The position numbers and the translations under genes are program-made. A stretch of 64,000 bases of DNA from Branchiostoma floridae (taxonomy: Eukaryota > Chordata > Leptocardii > Amphioxiformes > Branchiostomatidae), in assembly GCF_000003815.2 (NCBI RefSeq), contig NC_049993.1, positions 5,919,686-5,983,685 on the forward strand, read 5' to 3'. Below the pieces are notes generated by a model. That model did no database searches. It was not told the origin of the DNA and saw nothing but the letters and a program-made list of their open reading frames with translations. Shown piece by piece: positions 40,022 to 52,940 of the stretch (positions are counted from its first letter, which is position 1; every line of letters starts with the position of its first letter).

Positions 40022-41712
40022 GACATCCGTCTTGGCATGTCGCAGTTTGACATGCAAGTTGTAAAATTCAATCATGTTACGTACAACACAGATGAACATT
40101 AGTCTTGATCAGTAGATTTCTGTCTGCAATATTTCAGGCAGGATGCTCATAGATGATAGGCAGCTGACATGATATGACGTCAAGACGTCGGCACAGTCAT
40201 GAATCGTGTACGTGTTGTTGTTGACAATTAGTCAATTAATGTAGGAGGGAAATGAAAAAAAGGTTTTGAAACCTTGACACACAGTGAACACTGTTGCTTA
40301 TTTCCTTGTTGCTTAGGAAGAATACCGGTGGAAGATACGAGAATGTGATTCTCAAAAGATTTTCTTTCACATGAAAGATGTGCTTTTGTTTCCTTCAAAT
40401 TTTCATGCAGGGGAAAGGATTAAGATAGAAAAAATCTGAGGCAGAAATATATATCCACATTCCCTTTCCTTTTAGATTATTTGACTGAAAGATCATGTCC
40501 AATTTTCTCGGATTTAAAGTATACAACTAAGAGTTCAAATTCCGGGTGTATAGGAATGTACTCACAGTTTTTAAGTTAGGCAGGGAGTATCCTACACAGT
40601 TTTAAAGGAAGTGTGCAGTAATAATAATCATGTGGAAAGCATGTCGTTGGTGCGGTATGCGTACGGAATAAAATGCTTTTATCAAAACTCATGTTTCCTG
40701 TTAATTTTATTGCTGTCTTTTCAAAAATGAATGAGTATAGCATTGTTTCAGTTTAGAATGATCATGCTTAAGATCGTTGCTATATTGCTAGTTGCATCCA
40801 TGTTATAGTTGTGATGAAATGGCCGTAACGTATGGCGCTAGAGGTTTGCAATACGAATAGTGTAATTTCGTATTCAAATACGTATACGTTCTTCGTATCA
40901 ATGTATCTCCGTTTGTTTTATCAAATCAAACCCATTTTTGGAAACTTGAGATGGGGCACCGTGAGTTCGAGCGCATGAAAAAACGTCTCAAGTTAGCAAT
41001 AATTGTGTAAACCCCGGTACCTGTCCTTGGTGCTGAACGCCATCCAAGATAAGGTAATAGCGGCCTCCAGCGGTCCATGTATAAACCGCAGGTGACTTGA
41101 AGGCAAGATATTCGACAAAAATGCAGGATATTTCCCTCCCACTAATAAAGGAGGCATGAAACTACGTCTTTAATTATGCAGAGTAGGTGCTAAGTAGTAC
41201 AACACATATTTATTTGAAGATGCCCTTCGTCAAGCTGCTTATATCCCCAATACGTTCCTACCGTTAAGTCCCTACCGTTCACTACAAAAGACAAATGAAG
41301 TTTCTGCATGCCCCTGACATACGCCTATCGAAATAAGCTCCCCTCTGCTATATTACTTTTGTTTAATGTGATACATTCAATACAATTGTTATATGATCAA
41401 CTTCACATGTACAACATATTATCTAAAGCACATAATGCATCAATGTTGAGTCCTTTTCCTAAAGAAGTTCAAGCGCTTTATACAACAAAGATCACAATGC
41501 ATATAGCATGTAGGCAAAGTTAGGATGTTTCTGTGTGTACCAGACCAAATCTGACAGAAGGAAAAGAAAAAAAGAGGAATCAGACAAGGTGCATAAGCAG
41601 AAGTTTGGGGTAGAAAATTATAATGTTTTCAGAGTATAGGATAGACTTTTACTCCATATAAGATGATGAACAGTTGACTGAATACTCAAACTATCGTAGG
41701 CATTCAAGCTGA
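40022..41712. other. No gene seen
   Basis: AT-rich intergenic sequence without a supported exon on either strand. Confidence 0.4.
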
Positions 41713-44694
41713 TGTCCATATATATCCTTAAAATAGTCATTACATACAAAAAGTGATGTGCACATGAATGTAGGGGGCGCTTCGACGGACGGCCGCGGCG
41801 TTACATGGGCTCCTCGCGCAGCGCCTAAAAATCGATCATTTTCACGTCAACTTGTATCATTGAAAGGCTTAGATCTAATTCTAAATGCGCGAAAACATGT
41901 TTGGATCTGCCTGGGAAAATTGTCACTGGCATCGAGCCCAATGTCTTTCTTATATTCCAATTTTATAATTTGAAACTGTATACCCTATGAGAGCCCAACC
42001 TGCAGTACCGCTCGCGGTCGCGTCCTGAAAAGTGGCTTAGACGACCGCCAAATTGCCAAATTTCGGTCTTTTCGGGAATGGGAAAATGGTGAAAGGCTCG
42101 AATGGGGTTTGAATTCTTCAGGCTTATTTTACTTTGTTTCAACAATATGGCCATCTAAAATCAAGAATGACAAATCTGAAGAGATTTCACAAACCAAACA
42201 GTGGGATATTGGGTAAAAAACTTATTTCCTTCCCATTTTATCAATAGAAGTGGTCGAGTGTACATGTCCTAGGCCTGCAGATTGTTAGTTTATGAAGGGC
42301 AAACACGCCCAAATTTAGATCCTGCCGTGTGAAACAAGAAAACGGAAACATATGCAATTGGGTTTTTGTTTGTTTGTGTTCCAATAGATGCGATTTTCTG
42401 TCAAAATGATGTACGTTATGTGGATTACTTGTGGATGCAATATAACCTTGAGCGTAGGGGGAGCCGTTTGTTGGAATCTGGGCTGAAATAACAAGATTAC
42501 AGTATCCACAAGTGTGGAAGTCAGGACTCTTCTACAACTACCTGCCGATGAAAAAACAGTGATAACGGATGTAGCGTTCATTATACAATGTATTAATTAA
42601 TATCATAACCTTACGTGACAGAAACTGATAACTGATATAATTTTGAGAAAAGTAAGCACAGTGCTAGGTCATTTTCATAATTTATGGATGTGAAGCTGGT
42701 GCTGTCCTTATAGATGCTGGTATTTATCAAATGATGTTAGATGCAGTTCCATGTAAGACACATTTATAGATGTTATGATGTGCTGGTGTAATTTTGCACA
42801 ATCTATTGGCTGTTATTATTAGAATGCTGAATTTCTGTTATTCGGGAAAACCACAAGTAAAACTCTCCGGGTCCATCTCTATACTAAGTGCATATGCCAC
42901 TTTGTTTCATTGTTTCTTCTCCTAAAACAGCAAAGCAATATGTCTAATCACTGACCTGACATTACGATCAGTTGTCATAAATTGGTTGGTCATAAAAATG
43001 GGGACACCATGGACCTCAAATCTCTACGGTCTGAAAAACTTAAGCAAGACAACAATAACAACTCACATGTATCTATAAAGCAAGTACTTTACATCTCTCT
43101 TGTAGTACGATTCATACCATAACTCTATATTTCCTTTATCTCTTTTGAGCCAATTCTAATTCAACGTTTGATGTCAAGTTTGGATATCATTTGTAGTCCA
43201 ACCAAAGTACAAACAATGCAACTAACCATAGTACAAGGTTAGTAAATAGTAGAAGCATTTGTTTCAAGGTAGGAAACGACATTATCGAGATGCTTCATGT
43301 CTTTACAATCAAAGAAGACTCGACGAATTTTACTTGTGGTTTATCAACCTCTCTTAAAAATCGATAAGTTGAAATAGCAGCAGCCAATCTATTGCAAAAA
43401 CTACACAAATACATCATAACATGCGTTTATGTGTCTTACTTAAATTGCCTCGGACGTTGTTTGATAAAAGGTAGCATCTTTAAATGGAAAGCCAAATTCA
43501 CTTGGATGAATTATGATAATGAACAACATTGCAGCCAATTTAGCCAGTTCCTGTCATATAAAATAACATTATTGTTTTCCGCCATTTTGGGTCAAAAACA
43601 GTCTATTGCATTTTGCTGAATATGATTATACAGTCAACATTTGTTTGAAATGTTAAAGAATGCGTGTACTCCCCTACCATGTCATCCTTTTACGCTACAT
43701 TTATTCTGTGTTTCCTGGAGCATTTGCAAATCATTCATTTCACCTTTGGAAACCAAGTAGCACACAAAGCCGCCTGGCTTGATTTAGTAGATCGTATCCA
43801 AAAACGATATCCACGAACTATGTCAGAATACCTGATATACAGAACATGGTATGATAAACCAAACATCATTGATCCAAAGAGGTAGGTTGTATAATTTCAG
43901 GATGCAGGCGACGATGTAAGAAACTAATTAACTTCTAGATAAGTATAAGTATTGTTCTTTCGCAGCCCAGTGCGCATCAAATGTCCGGCGCTCGAGGTAA
44001 AATTGCACAAGACCACACAACTTACATTTTGGAAGGATAATTTGATCTATTGATAAACAAAGAAAGAGAAACATTGTTGCATTTGTTCCATGCTTCCTTG
44101 TTTCAGAAAATAGAAGTGAAATTTGAATGTGGTATAGCCCTTCAGAAAACGACAACAGTATTTACAGGACCTTTCTGTTGGTAGATTTTAAGACACGTGT
44201 AATGTTTTATCTATTATCCCATTTTTGTTAGATATTATAAATTTCGTCATTCTTGATTTTAGATGGTCATATCATCGTCAGTTAAGTTAAATAAGCCTGA
44301 CAAAAATTCAAACCCTTTACGAGCCTTTCGCCATTTCCCCATTCGCGAAAAGACCGAAATTTGGCAATTTGGCGGTCGTCTAAGCCACTTTTCAGGGCGC
44401 GGCCGGGAGCGGTACTGCAGCTTGGGCTCTCATAGGGTATAGAGTCCCGACCTTTATGATGTGAGAAGTACATGAAAATAGGCATCAAGTTGGTGAAAAC
44501 CTTTCAAGATATGTCCAAATATCCCCACACACGTCTAGAATGGCATTAAAGACACTAGTTGACATAAGAAGGGTCGATTTTAGGCACCGCACGAGGAGTC
44601 CCTGTGACACCATGCCCACCTGTCGAAGCGCCACCTACATTCTATGTATATATCATATCTTGTGCGTAATGAGTATTTTAAGGATATATGTGGA
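41713..44694. mobile_element. 3-kb element with long (about 480-bp) inverted repeats
   Basis: Outer arms at about 41,713-42,185 and 44,205-44,694 are diverged complements: GATGTCCATATATATCCTTA, GGCGCTTCGAC, GCCGCCAAATTGCC-type and CTATGAGAGCCC blocks appear on both sides in mirror order. The 2-kb interior is AT-rich. It contains one protein-like stretch at 43,760-43,882 (+) with LDLVDRIQKRYPRTMSEYL, but no transposase I can identify. Confidence 0.75.
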
Positions 44695-45826
44695 CATTTT
44701 CCGAATTCCTTTGAAAGCTTTGACCTTTTACTTGACTGTTGGTATGTTTGTATGGGATTAGAGGCTGTCAAAGAATCCCGGCCGTCGCTCGGAAAACATT
44801 ACAATCTTTCACCTCAACATCTGCTTGGAGACCGTAATCGATGTCTTAAACACATGAATGCGTTCCGTAAAGACCCATATCTTGATCACGAAGAGTCTCT
44901 CATTTCTATATCTGGCCATGGGAAACGAAATTGGTTCTGATGGGAGTTTCACTTCAATTCTTTCCTGCCCTTTCCTGCCCTTGCTTGTTCTTGGCACTGA
45001 GGCTTACCGACTATCTACATATCACAAATCTATTAGGAATGAACCATTTCACTACTGCATTTGGTCATTTGGACACAATTATCTTCAGGACGGCCTAAGC
45101 CTGTACGTACAAGTTCTTTAATAGGGAACTTTACTGTCAATATTCTATACATTTCTGTTGCTACAGAGTCGAATATTCCTAAACAAGGGTATCATTATTA
45201 TACATACTATTAAACCTTTTTATATCCCTGTAACCTTCAATTCAAATAGTTTCATGGTCTATCTAAATATTTTGAGTTGCATATTAGACATTTTGAAGAT
45301 CAAATTCTTCTTTGACTCAGAGGTATTTGATAAACAGACAAAGATTTAAAAAAACAAATATTATGTCAAAGTTCACCAAGTCAGCTGAATTCTCACCTTT
45401 GAACCGCCAATTAGCACCTGATATAAGATTAACGTCGCGATATGTCAGTTATCGAAATCATCGATATCCGCACCTGTCAATGACGCCCCCTAGCGATTTA
45501 TTTCATATTTGCCACTACTGGATACGGCATTACCTGCGGTGATATTTTTGGCCGTTAGGCGGCGCTTTTGAGCCATGTGAGTGAGCTGTATGTTCCATGT
45601 ATAAAGACATTTACCAGGCTAATTGTTCGCTGGCTATAACTAAAACCAAATAATTTCAATGAGGTATTGAGAAATGCGAAACAAGTAAAAAAGATGATAG
45701 ATTGATTGATTAATTAGTCATTTGAGTGTTTGAATTCCGTGGATATAGCGGTTGAGTGGTTCGTTCCAGACGGCCGCTACCTTACTCTACCAAATGAGGT
45801 TTTTAAGGAGTTTTTTAACCTCCTTG

Positions 45827-46015
45827 CTCTACCAGACTCCGAGTCGCTGGAAAAACCGTAGAAATGGAACCAATGGAGGAGTAAGACGGACAGATGAGTA
45901 TAGCCGGCTAGGGAAAGGCGCACGAGTTCCCTTGTCGGCTATACTCCTCTGGTCGGCTTACTCCTCTATTTGTTTCATTTCTACGGTTTTTCCAGCGACC
46001 AGGAGTCTGGTAGAG
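45827..46015. mobile_element. Foldback element, about 85-bp arms
   Basis: CTCTACCAGACTCCGAGTCG, GGAAAAACCGTAGAAATG and GAGTATAGCCG are mirrored by CGGCTATACTC, CATTTCTACGGTTTTTCC and GGAGTCTGGTAGAG. Confidence 0.85.
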
Positions 46016-46801
46016 ACTACGCTACCTTGCCAACAAGACTTGTTGAGTGGTGTGGTGGAATGGTACTGCAATACTTCACTCAGCCGTTAGGCGCCTCTTT
46101 AGTACCGTACAGTGTGGCTTGCCGTCGACCAGAGCTTGTTCTTGAAAAGACCCAATTTCATCACCTAATTTGTCTTTGAACAATGATGAAACGTTCTTTA
46201 TCAGTGTAAACTGTCAACCTGCGCCATGATTCATGATTCATTGTTCAAGAAGTCCAAGAAAATACACAAAGAAGACACATATGCAGAGGTTTTAACATTT
46301 AACGTTAATAATCAATATTTTCCATACATATTGTGTCATGTTCTACCCTGGCTAGATTTTTTTTAAAGAAGAAAAAAAAACACGCACAGCGGGTAGACTA
46401 CTCGCCTCCCGGCATATATTGCTTTCCCGGCGTATATTCCTTTCCCGGCACAAGAAACTTCCCGGCTCAAAATCGAATCGCCCTTCCCGCCACAAATCTA
46501 CCCCAACAACGTTCGCCAATGCCCACAGAGAGGCCGGTGGAAGAGGCTTAAACAAACACCCATGCAAACAGCCACAGCAATAGATTTTCAAGTGCAGAGT
46601 CCGTCAAAATCACGGCTACTCTCTTCAATGATTCTAACTCAAGTAAGTAACTGTCTTCCCAGAACAACAGAAATACATGTAGATTGCACACTGAAAAGTT
46701 GGCCTGTTTTTTTCAAACATGGTAACATCAAATATTGCCCTCTAAAATGTTCCTCGACCATACATGATATTACTGCTGTTTTCCCATTCCTTTGTAGCTG
46801 C

Positions 46802-49285
46802 TCACGATTTCCGGTAAATTCTTTTCAATGTGACGTCACGAAATTTCACTTCCTGTGGACGAAAATGAGAATATCTTAACGAGTACACCAAATAAGATTT
46901 ACCAAAGCAACATACAAAGATATGATTTCGGAGCTTGAAGCTTCAGTACAATAAAGAGCGTTGGCGACTTGAATTATCATTAACTTAGAGTCTTAATTAG
47001 TTAAACAGCTTTGTCTGCGCATCAACTGAACCAATAGAATCATACCTCAAAACGAAATAGAATGAATACGATAAGACACTTGACCATACTGACCGCCATG
47101 ACATTGTGGCCGTCCATCCAGCGCGTGATGGTCAGCGGCGTGCCGGTCCCGTCCCAGTCTTTGAACACAGACACCAGCTGATCATTGTTCCAGAAATACA
47201 CCACCTGCCAAGCAGAGGTAGAAACAAGGATTCAGAAAATTCCAGTCTGCCGGATTAGATTAGAAGCTGAGATCTAGCGAAAGAATCAGGATACTTTTAA
47301 GAGGAGTTAGCCCACCATGTACTAGAAAAGATCCTCTGGTTGAATATCTGACTGCTTTGGCAAATCGTACCTTCTGTTTCCGCAGCTAGCTCAAGTTCTG
47401 CATTTATTCATCCCCAATAACATCAAGACTTGTCTTTCAAAGTAGCAATTAACGTCAGCATTAAGAAGGTGAAATTTCAAAACTCAGATGAATTACAAAC
47501 ATCCCACCAACCTTTCTCTTCTTCCCATCTCCCGTGTCCTCGTAGAATTCGTTGCCGAGCTTGAAGTGGTTGGTGGTCGTCCTGCCATTGGCTGTTGTGG
47601 ACCACGTGATCCAATCGTCATTATGTTCCTTGACGTCGACCTTGGGCTCGAACCCTTTGGAACGAGTGCGCAAGCTTGGCGGGGTACCTGGACATAAGTT
47701 GCATACATCATAAAGCCATTATGACGCAATCTGTCCATCATGAAATATCATCTGCAGCTGGCAAAGAAAATCAGAAGAAGCAAGGGGCTTTTAGCGTTGA
47801 TAAAACTCATTGGTAGAAGTGGTGCATCTGTCATGTGATTTTGGCTAATGTCGTACTGTAGATACATGTTATAACGTTACTTCATCTTACCTTTATTGTT
47901 CCCACATCACTAACAAGTTACATGTCAAGATTAACAGATTAGGAGTTAATTATACGGTGATCCCCAGTTACGGATTAGCTTGTAAAAAAATAGTGGCTTT
48001 ATGAGAGAGACAGCTTATGCCTATAGCTCTATAAGCCTCGTGGGCTCGACTGGAAGATCCTACTTCATCCAGAGTCTTACCTCATAACGTTACTACATGA
48101 CGCAAAAATAGCTATCCCGGTGGACGCTCCCTTCTCAGAAACCATACTCTGGTGTATACTATTACTACTAAACGTAGGTATATGGTATATATACACATTT
48201 GCAAATAACTGCACGTAGTCCTGAACCGTCCTCTTATTTAGCTAGACAAGGGCAGACTATCGGTTCTCCATTTGGGAACACACTGGTGCTACGTGTGCGT
48301 AGTGTCATTGCATCCTAATCTTCAAGCAGATGTGTGGCGTGCCTTCGACTGTTTTCGTCTCTGATTGTTTTTCACTGGACCACAACTCGCCCAGCCAAAT
48401 TTCCCCTGCCTGTTCGCAACTATTAGTTATCAAATCTAATCATAAAGCTGACAACTTGTCCCTTGGTCTATATATAACCCTGCTAGCAGTCAGAAAAGTA
48501 AAATATAACCAGTACGCGATGAGGTTGAAACAAAGCTCAGCGGAGACTACCAACGCTCCCTTCCGTGTGTCTCCCAACAAATGTGAATGCAAGGTTCACA
48601 TGCCAAAAAAAATGTCGCTTGAAACAAGAAGCTTTTAATAAAAACTCCTTGCTTGTAACATACAACGTCACAAAACAAACAATATGGGCAAAAGACGTCC
48701 AAAACAGCCCTCGTACAATCTAACATAGCCCTCGACTAATGCAGTTTAATCATTAAACTACATAAAAATAAGTAGTCAGTTTGATCCGCCCCTTTTTAAC
48801 CCTCGATGAAAAAGATCACATGAGCTAACATTGTAATACAATGGGAAGATGGTCCGGTGGGGACTGTTCGTTATTGTCATAGAATTAGTTGTAGACAAAG
48901 TTTTGTCCTTCTCCCAACGCCCTTCCTCCAAAACCACAATGGACAAGAATAACCGGTTCTGTTGCGTATAAATCATGCTTGGTTACGATGGAATTTTATG
49001 AAACTTTTGCAGCATTTGAGACATAGTTAACGTTATATATAAAGCTTGCTACCCCTTGAGAGAGAACTCCATATAGTATTTCCTACAGTAAAGAGCGATA
49101 TATATATATATATATATAAACACCAGACTCAACAACACACCCGGCCTTGCTTTCTCAGAACGAAGGCGACAAAGCTGGGCGTGTTGTCGGGAGTCGGACT
49201 GACCCAAAGCCGCCATGAACGCTTCCAGGTTCTGGCTGTGTTGGTGTCTCCAGGTCCCGCTGAAGTCCACAGCAGACGCCGCCAT
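46802..49285 (-). CDS. Fatty-acid-binding protein family gene B
   Basis: Exons: 49,204-49,285 (ATG), 47,512-47,687, 47,094-47,204, 46,802-46,852 (TGA); 420 nt, 139 residues. Exon lengths of 82, 111 and 51 nt equal those of gene A. The start MAASAVDFSGTWRHQHSQN carries the family FxGxW opening. Exon 2 has DDWITWSTTANGRTTTNHF and EDTGDGKK. Exon 3 has LVSVFKDWDGTG and ITRWMDG, which keeps the Arg106 equivalent. Exon 4 has FRDVTLKRIYRKS and keeps the Arg-x-Tyr anchor (Arg-Ile-Tyr), while the usual preceding Cys is Leu. Of the three copies it looks most able to bind a fatty-acid carboxylate. Donors of exons 1 to 3 are non-consensus at +3 to +5 (GTCAGT, GTTGGT) but usable. Confidence 0.92.
49095..49120. 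repeat. (TA)n microsatellite
   Basis: A short run of TA dinucleotides just downstream of exon 1 of FABP gene B, inside its first intron. Confidence 0.85.
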
Positions 49286-49564
49286 CTCGAGCTCCCAGTC
49301 AAGGAAAAACGTCGAGCTTTGTCAGTAAAACCAACACAAGAGCACGTAGACAAACCTTCCTTATGTGTTTTTATTGTTGTCAGTTTCAGGTCGCGGGGTC
49401 AGTGTTTACGTGCGCGAACTTTGGACGACTGCTGGGACTGTATAGTCACGTGACACACCACGCCCACTTTCGAGGCTAACCCTGTAGAATTCTGTCATTT
49501 AATTGGTTCAGACTAGTCTTCAATTCTATTAGCATGAAAGCTCATCTGTGTTGATAGAATACAT

Positions 49565-49834
49565 ATTGAAGTTTTTCAACTGTAGTACAACACAAATTAT
49601 TCTCACCTCGAATTTTCAGTCGCTCTTCTCATCCGACACAATCAGTCGACACTCAACAGAGACGGGGGCCGATATCGTCTGCCAGGCATTTATGATTCGT
49701 TACTCGAATCACGTGTCTCTAAGTCACGTGATCAGAGTAACTGAATCGTCACTCCTGAAGAAGGTCGACGGAAGAGCGACTGAAAATTCGAGGTGAGAAT
49801 AATTTGTGTTGTACTACAGTTGAAAAACTTCAAT
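49565..49834. mobile_element. MITE with about 65-bp perfect inverted repeats
   Basis: The left end ATTGAAGTTTTTCAACTGTA continues through CACAAATTATTCTCACCTCG and AATTTTCAGTCGCTCTTC. The right end is its complement with almost no mismatches, indicating a young insertion. It lies upstream of FABP gene B. Confidence 0.92.
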
Positions 49835-50570
49835 AGTCTTCAATTCATCAATAGTGTGGAATCGTCGGCTAGATTGTATTCCAGACGTGGATACACATGT
49901 GATCTGTCTGCCTTTAACTTCAAGTACACTCCTCCATTGTTGTTCTTGTTGTGCATTTATCTAACATTCACCTTGAATTGACCTAACGGCCACTTTTTAT
50001 GGAGGTCAAGGGGTCATGTTCAAAGTACGACGTGCTCAGAATGCGATGATCAACCACCAGATGCCATATCTCGGCGTCCCCCTCTATGTCAGTGATGGAA
50101 TACTGCAGTGTAGTAGCCCCAACCCGAAGTTACACACAGTCACGAACATCGCTAGTTGGACCAAATCCAGAAGATTTGGCAACAAACATACGAGATCGAC
50201 ATGGGCAAAAGTGACAAGGACACACTTGAAATCGTAAACCCACCATACAAGCACAGCGTCAAACAGCAGCGGGAAAAATACAGTTCACAAAACCTCCATC
50301 ACTCATACACATTGAAACGGTTTATTTTGTCATTATAAATTCTCTACAGTTTGATCTAAGTTATACATGTTAAGGTATTTGGAATAACATGTACGTCGAA
50401 ATATTATTTTATTTACATGAATCGTTCAGCATAACGTTACACGATATTCACAACATCAAAATCCATTTATAACACTTTGATATTTGATATATGTAATGTT
50501 TTACATGTGTGCCAAAATGTATCATGTATGTGCAGATAAATACAAGCTTATCGCATCACGACAAAACAGT

Positions 50571-50777
50571 TACTGTAAATGCATTTAAGTTCGCGGGGTT
50601 TTTGATTTCGCGGTAGCGTGAAAATGGACTTTTCGCGGTGGTTTTAATTTCGCGGTAGCACCATGCAGTCTCTTACTGCTAAGGAAAATGTTCGCGTAGG
50701 TTTTAAATTCGCGGTGAAGCGGCCGCCGCGAAAACCGCGAACATTAATCCACCGCGAACATTTCTGCATTTACAGTA
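50571..50777. mobile_element. MITE family 4 copy A (TACTGTAAATGCA ends)
   Basis: Begins TACTGTAAATGCATTTAAG and ends with TGCATTTACAGTA. The interior is rich in TTCGCGGT and its complement. A second copy lies at 54,843. Confidence 0.9.
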
Positions 50778-51247
50778 TGTGCCTGTAGGTATGATGAAAT
50801 ATTTCACTGAATTACTATACACGATTCTGTCTTGCAATGTTCCATCATATTAAACACTTTTGGCACTCAGATAACGCTAGTTCACCTTTATTCGCGGGGT
50901 AACCTATATTCGTTATATTCAAAACAGGGTGCTTAGGGGCATCAATTCGACAGACGGTGGTTTCAAATTGCCGTATTTTCAAAATATTAATGCAGTCTGA
51001 AACTACCATACGTCGACATCTCAAAATACACTACCGTTTTTTAAGAACAATGGATACAGGTTTCCCTTGGATAAAGGTGAACTATCATTAGATCTTTCAT
51101 TTCCTATGTACTTAATTAGGTAAGCCCAGTAATAACGATGTCCGCAGCATGTCTATCATAAAAAGACTTATCCAACATTTGCGATTTCCGTCTTGTCTGT
51201 ATGAACATCTTAACCATGTGAAGTTAACAGCTTTATGATCGGTGTAA

Positions 51248-51248
<1 letters not shown>

Positions 51249-51325
<77 letters not shown>
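51249..51325. repeat. (TA)n microsatellite
   Basis: About 38 uninterrupted TA dinucleotides. Confidence 0.97.
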
Positions 51326-51328
<3 letters not shown>

Positions 51329-51624
51329 ATATGCCAACGTAGCTGGTCACATCGTGCTTAAACTTTTAGTTAAAGTTGGAATGATAGAAACGACAAATTT
51401 ATGATCTCATATCAAGTAGCACAGCTCAAAAAAGAAATGCCTACGTTAGCTCAAAGTTTGTCTTCTATCTAACACCCTGCATTCGATTTTCCCGCCAGTT
51501 TCGAGCGTTTCCATCCTTCTGCGTCCTTGTTTGACATGAACGCTCAGCTGTTGACTGTTGAAAGGCCAGGCCCAGACAGTCACTATATGTGATCTTTGAA
51601 CATGACCCTTGACCCTGTTTGACG

Positions 51625-52940
51625 TCACGACTGATGGTGAAGTGGACCAGGTGTCAGCACCTCACGTACACTCTGTATGTTACATGTGACGTCACCTGCG
51701 GTCATAGTCTGTGAAAGACAAGATGTGCGTGAATTGGTGGTGTCACTGGTGTGTGAAAAAGAAGAGTGAACTTGGCCTTCGAACAGAGTTGTGAAGCTAT
51801 CGATACTGAAATGCACCTGAAATTGTTACAACTGCTCGATATTGATTATGTGCTTAGTGATTATGCATTGATAGCCACAGATTGACTGTATCTACATTCG
51901 AAGGAAAATTCATATGTGGCATCTTTCAACATTGCAAAGATTTAGCCACAGAAAGAGTATTTCCGTGCACAAAGTGAGGTTCTTACCAACAAGCTTTCAT
52001 TTATAGAGTCTTATAGTCCTCTGATCCTTCTCAAGTTGAAATGAGCGGTCAGCAAAAAATCAGAGGACTGATCTGTGCATGTGCGTAATACTAGTAAGTA
52101 GCGGTTGAAATGCTGTACCGTAGAGAGATGTTACCGTAAAAATACTTACCAAGTATAACGTGTCCCCCTGAAGTCGTCTGGATATGGTGACCTTTAACCC
52201 CTTGCCGTCCCAGTCCTGATAGCTGGACACCAGTCTGTCCTCCTCCCATCTGTACAGCACCTAGAGAACACGGATATTAAGCTCATTGTACCCCCACCTG
52301 TTCATTGTCCGTCGGCTTAAGTTTTCATACGATAGCAAACTACAGTATTACAGTGATCAACTATGCAACACCCTAACTCTAGAAAGAAATACTAGTACAC
52401 CGTATGTACAGCTAAGGACATTTAAAAAACCAAGGACGTTGTGGTTCATTTTGTTGCCTTATGTGCTTACTGTAGTTTACGACGATCATAGGACTTCTGC
52501 AAAGGCTTAGATGTTGGGAACATACAGTCAAATTTGAGCGGCTGAAACCACCTGTACATAAGGATCACATGGCCAATGTGATCACCAAGGTTTAGTGTCC
52601 CTTAGATAACTTTCCCATTGACATGGACATTTAGAATCCTCTCTATATTGCCAATCTGTCCACTGAGTGGTCGTCTTGGGCAGTTTTGAATGTGCCTATC
52701 ATTATTTTACGGACTTCGCGGGTGTCTTTCAGTAGCTGCGTTGAGGACTGCAATATAATAGAGGAATCACCTTCTTTTTCCCGCCAAGATGCTCCTCTTC
52801 GAACTCTTCTCCTAACCGGAAGCTGCTCACTGCCTTCTGGGTACCTGTCGTACCTGTCCATGTGATGACGTCACCTTCTTGCGTCACCTCTGCTACTGTT
52901 GTCACGTTCAGCGCATCATCAACGCATTCGTCTGGTATCC
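51625..52940 (-). CDS. Fatty-acid-binding protein family gene C, first exon not found
   Basis: Exons 2-4: 52,771-52,940, 52,150-52,260, 51,625-51,708 (TGA). Exon 2 enters in phase 1 as in genes A and B, so a normal 82-nt-type first exon is expected upstream; none was found to 56,240, and it may lie in the assembly gap or beyond. Exon 2 includes GDVITWTGTTGTQKA and FRLGEEFEEEHLGGKKK. Exon 3 has LVSSYQDWDGKG and ISRRLQG (Arg106 equivalent kept). Exon 4 starts MTAGDVTCNIQSVRE, so the Arg-x-Tyr anchor is lost, and the tail runs about 11 residues longer than in A and B. It may be a diverged working paralogue or a gene losing its first exon. Confidence 0.85.

Noticed and set aside
44644-45121. Overlapping + frames beyond the right arm of the 41.7-44.7 kb element
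   Set aside because: AT-rich, partly inside the inverted repeat, no supported splice pairing and no family resemblance.
49046-49453. 135-codon + frame
   Set aside because: Antisense to FABP gene B exon 1 and its promoter; includes a TA microsatellite.
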